From positions 992,001 to 1,056,000 of the forward strand of contig CAXXES010000004.1 in the NCBI GenBank assembly GCA_963677175.2: a DNA stretch of 64,000 bases. The letters are read 5' to 3'. The translations under genes were made by a program, and so were the position numbers. Under the pieces are notes generated by a model. It saw nothing but the letters and a program-made list of their open reading frames with translations. It was not told where the DNA came from and made no database searches. The stretch is from Sunxiuqinia sp963677175 (GTDB lineage Bacteria > Bacteroidota > Bacteroidia > Bacteroidales > Prolixibacteraceae). The first letter of the stretch is position 1; every line of letters begins with the position of its first letter. Shown piece by piece: positions 1 to 8,600 of the stretch.

Positions 1-1
1 T

Positions 2-220
2 TCACTTCCCGAAGGCAAAACCTTTACCATTCAAACGGAAAATAACAGCCCGGAAAATTTGTACATTCAATCCGTTGAGTTGAATGGCGAAGCGTATGAC
101 CGTTCGTACATTTCGCACGAGGTCATCGTTAATGGCGGAAATTTGAAGTTTGTGATGGGGCCGGAGCCAAACCGGGCATTTGGTGCAGCGCAGTCAGCCC
201 GACCGTCTTCAGCGTATTAA
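2..220 (+). CDS. C-terminal end of a GH92-type glycosidase (partial)
   Basis: Only the last 72 codons lie in the window; the frame is open to the left edge and stops with TAA at 218-220. The residues NLYIQSVELNGEAYDRSYISH and the later FVMGPEPN match the C-terminal beta-sandwich end shared by GH92 alpha-mannosidases, and resemble the matching part of the next gene (YVQSIDLNGKSYSKNY). The catalytic half is outside the window, so linkage specificity cannot be judged. A terminator follows directly. The family assignment is by sequence pattern and by the GH92 neighbour. Confidence 0.75.
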   Translation, partial: SLPEGKTFTIQTENNSPENLYIQSVELNGEAYDRSYISHEVIVNGGNLKFVMGPEPNRAFGAAQSARPSSAY

Positions 221-254
221 ATGTACCATTCCGATATCAGAAGAAAGAAATAGC

Positions 255-288
255 AATCAGCCGGTGAGTAATTTTTACCGGCTGATTT
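255..288 (+). terminator. Intrinsic terminator after the partial GH92 gene
   Basis: Inverted repeat AATCAGCCGGT / ACCGGCTGATT with an 11-base loop, followed by a short T-rich run, 35 bp after the stop codon. Confidence 0.8.
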
Positions 289-384
289 TATTAGTTCATA
301 GAACGTACAAAATTGTACCTAAACGCAATGATGAACCGAACACTTTTAAAATTGCGGTCATTATTCAAAATAATTGAAATAACC

Positions 385-2664
385 ATGAGAAAATTAACTT
401 TTTTATTAGCCCTGCTTTTTTTTGTGTCGGCTACTAAAGTCGATGCCCAGGATCTGCAACCGGTTGATTATGTGAATACCCTGATGGGTACTGATTCCGA
501 ATTTAAACTATCCAACGGAAACACCTATCCGGCCATTGCAATGCCTTGGGGGATGAACTTTTGGACGCCGCAAACCGCTAAAATGGGCGATGGCTGGGTG
601 TATGGCTACGATGCCAATAAAATCCGCGGATTCAAACAAACCCACCAGCCCAGTCCGTGGATCAACGATTACGGACAGTTTTCGCTTTTTCCAATGACCG
701 GAAAGCTGGTCATTCACGAAGATGAACGTGGAAGCTGGTTCTCGCACAAGGCCGAAACCGCCAAGCCGCACTACTACAAAGTGTACCTGGCTGATTACGA
801 TGTGGTGACCGAAATCACGCCCACCGAACGGGCTGCTATGTTTCGTTTTACTTTTCCTGAAAATGACGAGTCTTATGTGCTGGTTGATGCTTTCGACCGC
901 GGCTCGTATGTGAAACTGATTCCTTCGGAAAACAAAATCATCGGTTATACCACCCGCAACAGCGGTGGTGTGCCCGACAACTTCAAAAACTATTTTGTGG
1001 TGGTGTTCGACAAGCCGTTTGTGAAAAGCGAGGTTTGGAGCAAGGACAAAATTGTGGAAGGCAAAACGGAACTGGAGGACAACCATGTGGGCGCAGCGAT
1101 CCAGTTTAAAACCAGCAAAGGCGAAAAGATCCATGCCCGTGTGGCATCGTCGTTTATCAGCTACGAACAAGCCGAGCGCAACCTGAAAGAGTTGGGCAAC
1201 GATTCGTTTGACCAGGTAAAGAAGAAAGGCGCAGCCAGCTGGAACAAGGAGTTATCACGCATTAAGGTTGAAGGCGGAACTGATGATCAGATTAGAACGT
1301 TCTACTCGGCCTTATACCGCGTATTGCTTTTTCCACGGAAGTTTTATGAGTATGATGAAAATGGCGATGTGGTGCATTACAGCCCATACAATGGTGAAGT
1401 CCTGCCTGGCTATATGTTCACCGACAACGGTTTTTGGGATACTTTTCGGGCTGTCTTCCCTTTCTTCAATTTGATGTATCCATCGCTGAATGAAAAGATA
1501 CAGGAAGGCTTGGCCAATACCTACAAGGAAAGTGGCTTTTTGCCTGAGTGGGCCAGCCCCGGCCACCGCGATTGCATGATTGGCTCCAATTCCGCCACCA
1601 TTGTTGCCGACGCCTATCTGAAAGGACTGCGTGGCTACGACATTGAAACCCTGTGGGATGCTGTGGTGAAAAATACTAGGCACGAAGGCCCCATGAGCTC
1701 GGTCGGCCGTTATGGCGTTGATTATTACAACGAACTGGGCTATGTTCCTTACGATGTGGGTGTCAATGAAAACGTAGCCCGGACCTTGGAATATGCTTTT
1801 GCCGACTATTGCGTGTACCAATTGGGCAAAGCCCTGGGCAAACCGGAAAGTGAAATCGAGATTTTTGCCAAGCGGGCGATGAATTATAAAAATGTATTTG
1901 ACAAGGAAAGCAGTCTGATGCGCGGACGCAACGAAGATGGTTCCTTCCAGTCGCCGTTCAGCCCGTTTAAATGGGGCGATGCCTTTACCGAAGGAAACAG
2001 CTGGCACTACACCTGGTCGGTTTTTCACGACATGCAGGGATTGATCGACCTGATGGGGGGCAAACAGGAATTTGTCACTATGCTGGATTCTGTGTTTGTT
2101 GTCCCTCCCATTTTTGACGATTCCTATTATGGTGGTGTAATTCACGAAATCCGCGAAATGCAAATCATGAACATGGGCAACTATGCGCACGGCAACCAGC
2201 CCATCCAGCACATGATTTACCTGTACAATTATGCAGGACAACCCTGGAAAACCCAGTACTGGCTTCGCGAAGTGATGGATCGCCTGTATACGCCACAAGC
2301 CGATGGATATTGCGGTGACGAAGACAACGGACAAACTTCGGCCTGGTACGTGTTTACTGCGATGGGTTTTTACCCGGTAGCCCCGGCAACCGACGAGTAT
2401 GTCATTGGCGCGCCACTGTTTAAGAAAATTACCGTGGAGCTTGAAAACGGTAAGACCATCAGCATTGAAGCACCCAAAAATGGGAAAGACAACCGCTACG
2501 TTCAGTCCATTGATTTGAATGGAAAGTCTTACAGTAAAAACTACTTCAAGTACGATGAGCTGATGAAAGGTGCAAAAATCAATTTTGACATGGATGATAA
2601 ACCCAACAAAAAGCGGGGAACCCAAACATCCGATTTTCCTTATTCGTTTTCGAATGAGAAATAG
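385..2664 (+). CDS. GH92 family glycosidase (alpha-mannosidase superfamily), exported
   Basis: About 759 residues. The start at 385 is chosen because MRKLTFLLALLFFVSATKVDAQ is a clean signal peptide; an in-frame ATG at 313 would add 24 residues with no function. GH92 enzymes are Ca-dependent inverting exo-alpha-mannosidases with an N-terminal beta-sandwich and an (alpha/alpha)6 barrel. Visible motifs are DNGFWDTFRAVFP, YLYNYAGQPWKTQ and CGDEDNGQTSAWYVF, with the probable base Asp residues near 645 and 647. The usual HGNEP is HGNQP here (Gln near residue 605), so the family general acid is replaced. That natural change is known from GH92 enzymes acting on mannose-1-phospho-mannose. Terminators lie on both sides, so it is probably transcribed alone. 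Confidence 0.93.
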   Translation: MRKLTFLLALLFFVSATKVDAQDLQPVDYVNTLMGTDSEFKLSNGNTYPAIAMPWGMNFWTPQTAKMGDGWVYGYDANKIRGFKQTHQPSPWINDYGQFSLFPMTGKLVIHEDERGSWFSHKAETAKPHYYKVYLADYDVVTEITPTERAAMFRFTFPENDESYVLVDAFDRGSYVKLIPSENKIIGYTTRNSGGVPDNFKNYFVVVFDKPFVKSEVWSKDKIVEGKTELEDNHVGAAIQFKTSKGEKIHARVASSFISYEQAERNLKELGNDSFDQVKKKGAASWNKELSRIKVEGGTDDQIRTFYSALYRVLLFPRKFYEYDENGDVVHYSPYNGEVLPGYMFTDNGFWDTFRAVFPFFNLMYPSLNEKIQEGLANTYKESGFLPEWASPGHRDCMIGSNSATIVADAYLKGLRGYDIETLWDAVVKNTRHEGPMSSVGRYGVDYYNELGYVPYDVGVNENVARTLEYAFADYCVYQLGKALGKPESEIEIFAKRAMNYKNVFDKESSLMRGRNEDGSFQSPFSPFKWGDAFTEGNSWHYTWSVFHDMQGLIDLMGGKQEFVTMLDSVFVVPPIFDDSYYGGVIHEIREMQIMNMGNYAHGNQPIQHMIYLYNYAGQPWKTQYWLREVMDRLYTPQADGYCGDEDNGQTSAWYVFTAMGFYPVAPATDEYVIGAPLFKKITVELENGKTISIEAPKNGKDNRYVQSIDLNGKSYSKNYFKYDELMKGAKINFDMDDKPNKKRGTQTSDFPYSFSNEK

Positions 2665-2693
2665 TTGATTGAAAATAAGTAGTTTGAGAGATG

Positions 2694-2732
2694 AAAAGGT
2701 GGAGAGCTACGCGTTAGTTCTCCACCTTTTTT
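2694..2732 (+). terminator. Intrinsic terminator after GH92 gene
   Basis: AAAGGTGGAGA and TCTCCACCTTTTTT form a strong stem with a T6 tail, 30 bp past the GH92 stop. Confidence 0.9.
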
Positions 2733-2900
2733 AGTCAGAATTTGAGCGATGGATAAGAATAAGTACGGAGCTCGTGAGTAATTTTGATCAGAATCTTTTA
2801 TAAAGGATGAAGATTAAAAATCTGGCTCAAAGAATCTGAACAACCGTAGATTGTGTTGAGTCGAAATCATAAAAACGATAAATCAACAAAAAGAAGTTTC

Positions 2901-5402
2901 ATGCAAACAAAATTGTATCTCAGCTTCGTGGTGATTGCCGCAGGACTGTTCCTGGGCGCTTGCCAGCAAACGACTGGAAAGAGTAAAAAAACGGTAAGCT
3001 CAGGGCTTCGTGCGCCAGCTTATCCGTTAATCACCATCGACCCGTACATTAGCGCCTGGTCAATGACCGACCAGTTATTCGATGAACCCGTTAAACACTG
3101 GACTGGCGAAACGCACTCGCTGATTGGAGCGATCCGAGTAGATGGACAAGTGTATCGTTTTCTTGGAAAAGAAGACATCCCCTGGAAAACCTTGTTGCCT
3201 TTATCAAAGGAAGAAGCCTGGCAGGCAAAGTACACCACATCTTCACCTGCGAAAGGTTGGGAGCAAGGTGATTTTAATGATCAATCATGGCAAACCGGAA
3301 CGGGCGCTTTTGGTACGCCCGGGCACCAAGCTACGAAAACCAATTGGGATGCCGATGATATCTGGCTTCGCCGGGAGTTCACCATGCCGGAACTGGCACC
3401 AGCCGATCCGCTTTATTTTGTGTATTTTCACGATGACGATTTTGAATTGTATCTGAATGGGAAGGAAATTGTGAATACCGGCAACCGGGCAAGGAGAGAC
3501 GTCGTGTTAAGAATTGATGCCTCCTTACTGAATGAATCGGGCGAAAATGTGATTGCCGCCCATTGTCGCGACCGTGGTGGATTGGCCTATGTCGATTTTG
3601 GATTGTTTACTGAAAGCGATCAAAAACAGGCTTTTGCGCAAGCAGCCACGCAAACCAAGGTTTCGCTTTCGGCCACGCAAACGCACTACGAGTTTTCCTG
3701 CGGGCCGGTTGATCTAAAACTTCAATTTGTGTCGCCTTTGTTACCCGACGACCTTGACTTGTTGTCACGCCCGGTGAACTACATCAATTACCAGGTTGTG
3801 TCGAACGATGGAACCGAGCATGATGTTCAGATCTATTTCGAAACCACGCCGGAGTGGGCTGTTAACGAACCCTCGCAGGATGTTGAAGTTACCAAAGGAC
3901 AGACTGGAGAAATCAGCTTTGTTAAAACCGGAACGATTGAACAACCGGTTCTTCAGAAGAAGGGAGACAACATTCGGATCGACTGGGGCTATTTCTATTT
4001 GGCAGCCAATCAAGATGAAAATACTACCCTGGCAATGGGTGATTACTTCAAAGCTAAAGATGACTTCATTCAAACAGGAACGGTTGTCGGTACAAACAAA
4101 ATGACGGCCAGGCCAAGTAAGCAAATGCCGGCCATGGTTTGCGTAAAATCGCTTGGAACGGTTGCTTCCAATGAAGCTTCCGGCTATGTGATGCTGGCTT
4201 ACGATGACCTGGAGTCGATCCAATATTTTGGCGACAACCTGAAAGGCTGGTGGACCAAAGAAGGAACCGTTTCGATTAACGATGCCCTTCAGGCTGCCTC
4301 AGCCGAGTATGCCCAGGTGATGAACCGCAGCGCCGCGTTTGACAACCAATTGTGGGAAGAAACCGTGAAAGCCGGTGGTAAAAACTACGCCGACCTGTGT
4401 GTGCTGGCTTTTCGCCAGAGTATTGCCGCGCATAAGCTGGTGAAAGATACCCAGGGCAATATTTTGTTTTTGTCGAAGGAAAACTTCAGCAACGGCTCCA
4501 TTGGTACCGTTGATGTGACTTACCCGTCAGCTCCTTTGTATTTGAAATACAACCCCGATTTGCTGAAAGGCATGCTTAACCCGATTTTCTACTATACCGA
4601 AAGCGGCAAGTGGACTAAGCCTTTTGCAGCACACGACGTGGGTACCTACCCGCTGGCCAACGGACAAACGTATGGTGGCGACATGCCGGTTGAAGAATCG
4701 GGCAACATGGTGATTCTAACCGCTGCCATTGCCGAAATGGAAGGCAACGCCGACTATGCAGCCGAGCACTGGGAGGCACTGACCACCTGGTCCAACTACC
4801 TGCTGGAAAATGGGCTGGACCCGGATAACCAGCTGTGTACCGATGATTTTGCCGGTCACTTTGCCCACAACGTGAACCTGTCGGTGAAAGCCATTATGGG
4901 TATTGCCAGCTATGGAAAACTGGCCAAAATGCTTGGTAAAGAAGAGATTGCCGAAAAATACACGTCCGAAGCCAAACGCATGGCGCAGGAGTGGATGAAA
5001 ATGGCCGATGACGGTGACCACTACCGCCTGACTTTTGATCAGCCCGGAACCTGGAGCCAGAAGTACAACTTGGTATGGGACAAGCTGATGGACCTGGATA
5101 TTTTTCCGGCCGAGGTAGCGCAAACCGAAATTGCCTATTACCTGACCAAGCAAAACAAGTATGGTTTGCCATTGGACAACCGCAGGACCTACACGAAGAG
5201 TGACTGGATTGTGTGGACCGCAACTTTGGCCGATGACAAGGAGACTTTCCAGAAGTTCATCGATCCGTTGCATGCCTTTGTGACCGAAACTCCTGACCGG
5301 GTGCCCATGTCAGACTGGTACGAAACACCCGATGCAGGACAGGTAGGCTTCCAGGCCCGATCGGTAGTGGGTGGCTACTTTATCAAACTATTGGAGAATT
5401 AA
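2901..5402 (+). CDS. DUF4964/DUF5127/DUF4965/DUF1793 (glutaminase A-like) lipoprotein
   Basis: About 833 residues from the ATG at 2901; the upstream ATG at 2853 is not preferred. MQTKLYLSFVVIAAGLFLGAC is a lipoprotein signal with lipobox LGAC, so the product is probably held at the cell surface or periplasm. The start APAYPLITIDPYISAWSMTDQLFDEPVKHWTG is typical of this family; a galactose-binding-like insert (WLRREFTMP, FHDDDFELYLNGKEI) follows, then the alpha-barrel part ending TPDRVPMSDWYETP. The family is named after a fungal glutaminase but in Bacteroidota it is common in glycan loci with GH92 and GH3, where a glycosidase role is more likely (inference). Flanked by terminators. Confidence 0.85.
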   Translation: MQTKLYLSFVVIAAGLFLGACQQTTGKSKKTVSSGLRAPAYPLITIDPYISAWSMTDQLFDEPVKHWTGETHSLIGAIRVDGQVYRFLGKEDIPWKTLLPLSKEEAWQAKYTTSSPAKGWEQGDFNDQSWQTGTGAFGTPGHQATKTNWDADDIWLRREFTMPELAPADPLYFVYFHDDDFELYLNGKEIVNTGNRARRDVVLRIDASLLNESGENVIAAHCRDRGGLAYVDFGLFTESDQKQAFAQAATQTKVSLSATQTHYEFSCGPVDLKLQFVSPLLPDDLDLLSRPVNYINYQVVSNDGTEHDVQIYFETTPEWAVNEPSQDVEVTKGQTGEISFVKTGTIEQPVLQKKGDNIRIDWGYFYLAANQDENTTLAMGDYFKAKDDFIQTGTVVGTNKMTARPSKQMPAMVCVKSLGTVASNEASGYVMLAYDDLESIQYFGDNLKGWWTKEGTVSINDALQAASAEYAQVMNRSAAFDNQLWEETVKAGGKNYADLCVLAFRQSIAAHKLVKDTQGNILFLSKENFSNGSIGTVDVTYPSAPLYLKYNPDLLKGMLNPIFYYTESGKWTKPFAAHDVGTYPLANGQTYGGDMPVEESGNMVILTAAIAEMEGNADYAAEHWEALTTWSNYLLENGLDPDNQLCTDDFAGHFAHNVNLSVKAIMGIASYGKLAKMLGKEEIAEKYTSEAKRMAQEWMKMADDGDHYRLTFDQPGTWSQKYNLVWDKLMDLDIFPAEVAQTEIAYYLTKQNKYGLPLDNRRTYTKSDWIVWTATLADDKETFQKFIDPLHAFVTETPDRVPMSDWYETPDAGQVGFQARSVVGGYFIKLLEN

Positions 5403-5435
5403 AACACTTATCATCAAATCATTCTGAATTTTTTT

Positions 5436-5470
5436 AACTGCTGCTTGTGAAAACAAGTGGCAGTTTTTTT
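5436..5470 (+). terminator. Intrinsic terminator after DUF4965 gene
   Basis: AACTGCTGCTTGT, loop GAAA, ACAAGTGGCAGTT, then a T-run: a stable hairpin 34 bp after the stop. Confidence 0.9.
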
Positions 5471-5480
5471 GGTGGTTTGT

Positions 5481-5530
5481 TTTGTTTCTAAAATAAATAG
5501 TCTAATTTAGTATGTTCAAACATATGAACA
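5481..5530 (+). promoter_or_regulatory. Promoter and palindromic operator of the GntR-ROK operon
   Basis: TTTG at 5481 and TAATTTAG at 5503 approximate the Bacteroidota -33/-7 pattern (TTTG, about 19 bp, TAnnTTTG). Overlapping the expected transcription start is the palindrome TGTTCA-N6-TGAACA (5513-5530), a suitable GntR-dimer site. It lies 19 bp before the GntR start codon. Autoregulation by the adjacent repressor is inferred from position and symmetry. Confidence 0.55.
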
Positions 5531-5548
5531 AATAAAATAGCTTTTCGA

Positions 5549-6277
5549 ATGAAATTGGCAATTGACCATCAGAGCCCCGTTCCGTTACATGCTCAAGTAG
5601 AAGGCCTGTTCCGGAAAATGATTGAACTGCGCGAATATCAGGATGGTGGCTTCCTGCCCAAGGAAATTGATCTGGCCAGGCAACTGGGGATTTCACGAAA
5701 TACGCTCCGGCAGGCCACAAACAAGTTGGAATACGAAGGTTTGCTTGTCCGAAAAAAGGGGGTGGGTAGCAAAGTGGCAAAAAAGACAGTGACAACCCAC
5801 TTAGAACATTGGCACAGCTTTACACAGGAAATGAATGAGCGTGGGGTTCAATTTAAAAACTTCAGCTTGAACACTGACTGGGTGGCGGGCGACAAGAAGC
5901 TGGCTTCGTTTTTCAAGATTGAAGAGCAGACCCGGGTGTTACGTTTAAGTCGCATTCGTGGTGATGATGCCGGGCCTTTCGTGTATTTTGAAAGTTATTT
6001 TCATCCGCGAATCGGTCTTACCGGAAAAGAGGATTTTACGCGTCCCCTATACGAGATTCTGGAAAATGATTTTCATGTGGCGCCTTCCTTGTCCAAAGAA
6101 AAGATCAAAGCACGACTGGCAACAAGTATTACGGCCAAGAGGCTTTCCATTGCAGTGGGTGACCCGGTTCTGGTGCGCGAGCGACTGGTTTATGATCCGG
6201 GAGACCGGCCATTGGAATACAACATTGGGTTTTATTGTGCCGATAAATTTGCTTATACCATTGATATAAAAAGATAA
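5549..6277 (+). CDS. GntR-family transcriptional regulator with UTRA domain
   Basis: 242 residues. Residues about 10-75 form the winged helix-turn-helix (LPKEIDLARQLGISRNTLRQATNKLEYEGLLVRKKGVGSKV); residues about 95-240 form a UTRA ligand domain (PFVYFESYFHPRIGL near the middle, PLEYNIGFYCADKFAYTIDIKR at the end). UTRA regulators usually bind a phosphorylated or free sugar and release the operator. Only 5 bp separate it from the ROK kinase gene, so they are cotranscribed, and a palindrome sits just upstream. The likely effector is mannose or mannose-6-phosphate (inference from the ROK kinase and isomerase nearby). Confidence 0.92.
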   Translation: MKLAIDHQSPVPLHAQVEGLFRKMIELREYQDGGFLPKEIDLARQLGISRNTLRQATNKLEYEGLLVRKKGVGSKVAKKTVTTHLEHWHSFTQEMNERGVQFKNFSLNTDWVAGDKKLASFFKIEEQTRVLRLSRIRGDDAGPFVYFESYFHPRIGLTGKEDFTRPLYEILENDFHVAPSLSKEKIKARLATSITAKRLSIAVGDPVLVRERLVYDPGDRPLEYNIGFYCADKFAYTIDIKR

Positions 6278-6282
6278 AAACC

Positions 6283-7218
6283 ATGAAGAAAATTGCCATT
6301 GGCGTTGATGTTGGCGGAAGCCATATAAGCAGCGCCGCTTTTAATTGGGAGTCAGAAAAATTTCTGAACAAAACCTTTGCTGAAAACGACCTGGATAACC
6401 ATGCCCAGTCAGATGTGATCATCGACTCGTGGGGAAAAACCATCGCCGAATCCATTCGGCTGGCCGGAATCGAAAATATAGCCGGAATCGGTTTTGCTAT
6501 GCCTGGGCCTTTCGACTACCAAAACGGGATTCCGCGTTTTACCGGCGAAAACAACAAGTACGAAAATATTTACGGACTGAATGTTCCGGAAGCCCTGCGA
6601 GCGTATTTGAAATTGCCGGCCGATTTTCCTATCCGTTTCATCAACGATGCCACGGCCTTTGCCATTGGCGAAGATTGGGCCGGGAAAGCCAAAGGATCAA
6701 GACATTCACTTGCTATTACCCTGGGAACGGGCTTTGGATCCGCTTTCTTAAAAGATAGTTTGCCAGTCACCACCGGAACTGAAGTTCCCGATCAGGGATG
6801 TATTTGGCATTTGCCTTTCGAAAACGGCATCGCCGATGATTACTTTTCTACCCGTGGCTTGATTGCACGCTACAAAGATGCTACAGGGAAAACCGTCTCT
6901 GGCGCCAAGGCAGTGGCCGAAGCTGCGGCTCGTGAAAAAGAGGCGCAATTGATTTTTGATGATTTTGGGCAGAAGTTGGTCGAGCTGCTTCAGCCTTGGC
7001 TGGAGAAGTTTGGCCTTGAAGTGCTGGTGATTGGCGGAAATATTGCTAATGCTTTCAACTTGTTTCAACCGGCCATGGATGAGGCACTTCAAAAGACCGG
7101 CTTAAGCCTTCGGATTGATCTTTCGGAGCTGAAGGAAAAGGCTGCCATTATTGGAAGCGCACGCCTGGCTGAACCCGATTTTTGGAAACGGGTAGCTCCT
7201 TGTCTGGCAACCATGTAA
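6283..7218 (+). CDS. ROK-family sugar kinase (mannokinase/glucokinase-like)
   Basis: 311 residues. The N-terminal phosphate-binding loop is IGVDVGGSHISSAAF; FAMPGPFDY, NDATAFAIGE (catalytic Asp in FINDA) and LGTGFGSAFL are the expected ROK actin-fold motifs, and LVIGGNIANAF is the second phosphate motif. The Cys-rich zinc motif of many ROK kinases and repressors is absent (the region reads EVPDQGCIWHLPFENG), and there is no DNA-binding domain, so it is a kinase, not an NagC-type repressor. Placed between the GntR repressor, glycosidases and a mannose-6-phosphate isomerase, it probably phosphorylates mannose released by the locus. Confidence 0.88.
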   Translation: MKKIAIGVDVGGSHISSAAFNWESEKFLNKTFAENDLDNHAQSDVIIDSWGKTIAESIRLAGIENIAGIGFAMPGPFDYQNGIPRFTGENNKYENIYGLNVPEALRAYLKLPADFPIRFINDATAFAIGEDWAGKAKGSRHSLAITLGTGFGSAFLKDSLPVTTGTEVPDQGCIWHLPFENGIADDYFSTRGLIARYKDATGKTVSGAKAVAEAAAREKEAQLIFDDFGQKLVELLQPWLEKFGLEVLVIGGNIANAFNLFQPAMDEALQKTGLSLRIDLSELKEKAAIIGSARLAEPDFWKRVAPCLATM

Positions 7219-7261
7219 ATATCAATTTTTAACAAGTGAAATCCTAAACCAATTTAATGAG

Positions 7262-8563
7262 ATGAAATCAGCGATTGTATTTTATCTGCTCATCTTCCTT
7301 TTGGTGTCCTGTCGGCCTGGAGAAAAGCGGCTGTCAACCGAAGAGTTAGCTCAAAGAGTGCGCGAAAACGAATCCATTGCCTTTACCAAAAAGAAAGCGC
7401 TTGAAATAGTAAAAACCGGTTTTAACGCCGGCGATGGTTATGGAGAAGTTTGGATCCGTGATTATAATACGTTTATCGAACTTTCTGCAGAAGTTTATCC
7501 CAATGAAACTTTGAAGGAAAATCTACGTGTCTTCTTCCGCTTGCAAGGTGACGATGGGAACATTGTGGACGGGTTTATTCCGAGCGAGTATGCGAAAGAA
7601 TCGGAAGGGGGTTACGAGTATATCTTCACCGAGCTGGAACCCAATTATGCCGGGCATAAAAATACAGTGGAGACCGACCATGAGACCTCATTGGTACAAG
7701 CCGTTTACAAGTATGTGAAGGAAACTGGTGACACCGCCTTTCTGAACGAGAAAATAGGCGATAAGACCGTTGCTCAACGCTTGGAATGGTCGATGGAATG
7801 TTTACTGAATCATCGTTGGAGTGATCCCTATGGATTGATTTATGGAGCAACCACAGCCGATTGGGGCGATGTTCAGCATAGCCATCCCTGGGGAGTTTAT
7901 ATTACGGATGACACGAAGTTCTGCCTTGATATTTATGACAATGCGATGTTGATTATTGCATTGAATAATATAATGGAACTTCTTCCCGAAATGAAAGAGA
8001 AGTGGAGCTCTATTTGTGATGGTATCGCAACAAACACGATGAAATACCTGTGGGACAGTAAAAATCAAAAATTTATCCCGCATGTTTACCTGTATGGATC
8101 TCCTTTTCCTGCTGAATTCGATGAGAACCAAATATACTACCACGGAGGCACAGCTGTGGCCATCGAAGCAGGACTGCTTTCAAAGGAGCAGATTCAGGTT
8201 TCGCTCAATAAAATGATTGAAAACGTAAAAGCATCGGGTGCTGGCTCCATTGGATTAACTCTTTATCCTCCCTATCCGGAAGGCTTCTTTGAAAACAAGG
8301 GGATGTATCCGTATGGTTATCAGAATGGTGGTGACTGGACTTGGTTTGGAGGTCGCATGATTCAGCGGCTGGTAAAGTATGGCTTTGTGAAGGAAGCCTA
8401 TGAGCAATTGTTGCCGATGACACAAAGGGTCATGGAAAATGATGGATTTTACGAGTGGTATACCGTGGAAAATAAACCAGAAGGATCCGGTACCTTCCGT
8501 GGTTCGGCTGGTGTGTTGTATGTGGCCATCCAGCAGTTGGAAGCGGCTTTGGCTGGTCAGTAA
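7262..8563 (+). CDS. Six-hairpin (alpha/alpha)6-barrel glycosidase-like lipoprotein
   Basis: 433 residues. MKSAIVFYLLIFLLVSCRPGEK is a lipoprotein signal (lipobox LVSC). The mature part has a repeated helical-pair pattern and acidic motifs WIRDYNTFIELS (about 65), ETDHETSLVQAVYKY (about 138), GATTADWGDVQHSHPWG (about 195) and NGGDWTWFGGRMIQRL (about 358), typical of six-hairpin glycosidases such as trehalase, GH63 or amylo-1,6-glucosidase relatives. I cannot place it in a numbered CAZy family: it lacks the standard GH125 signatures although its length is similar. The two WIRD/ADWGD acidic clusters are candidate acid and base. It lies in the mannoside operon between ROK and GH92. Confidence 0.7.
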   Translation: MKSAIVFYLLIFLLVSCRPGEKRLSTEELAQRVRENESIAFTKKKALEIVKTGFNAGDGYGEVWIRDYNTFIELSAEVYPNETLKENLRVFFRLQGDDGNIVDGFIPSEYAKESEGGYEYIFTELEPNYAGHKNTVETDHETSLVQAVYKYVKETGDTAFLNEKIGDKTVAQRLEWSMECLLNHRWSDPYGLIYGATTADWGDVQHSHPWGVYITDDTKFCLDIYDNAMLIIALNNIMELLPEMKEKWSSICDGIATNTMKYLWDSKNQKFIPHVYLYGSPFPAEFDENQIYYHGGTAVAIEAGLLSKEQIQVSLNKMIENVKASGAGSIGLTLYPPYPEGFFENKGMYPYGYQNGGDWTWFGGRMIQRLVKYGFVKEAYEQLLPMTQRVMENDGFYEWYTVENKPEGSGTFRGSAGVLYVAIQQLEAALAGQ

Positions 8564-8600
8564 ACTCTGGTTTTATGGTTTCTAAAAAAATAAATAAAGT

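Noticed and set aside
1312..2625. Long antisense frame within the first GH92 gene
   Set aside because: Pure shadow of the GH92 coding strand; no domain, no signal and codon pattern opposite to the real gene. Similar shadows lie over the GH3, SusC and DUF4965 genes.
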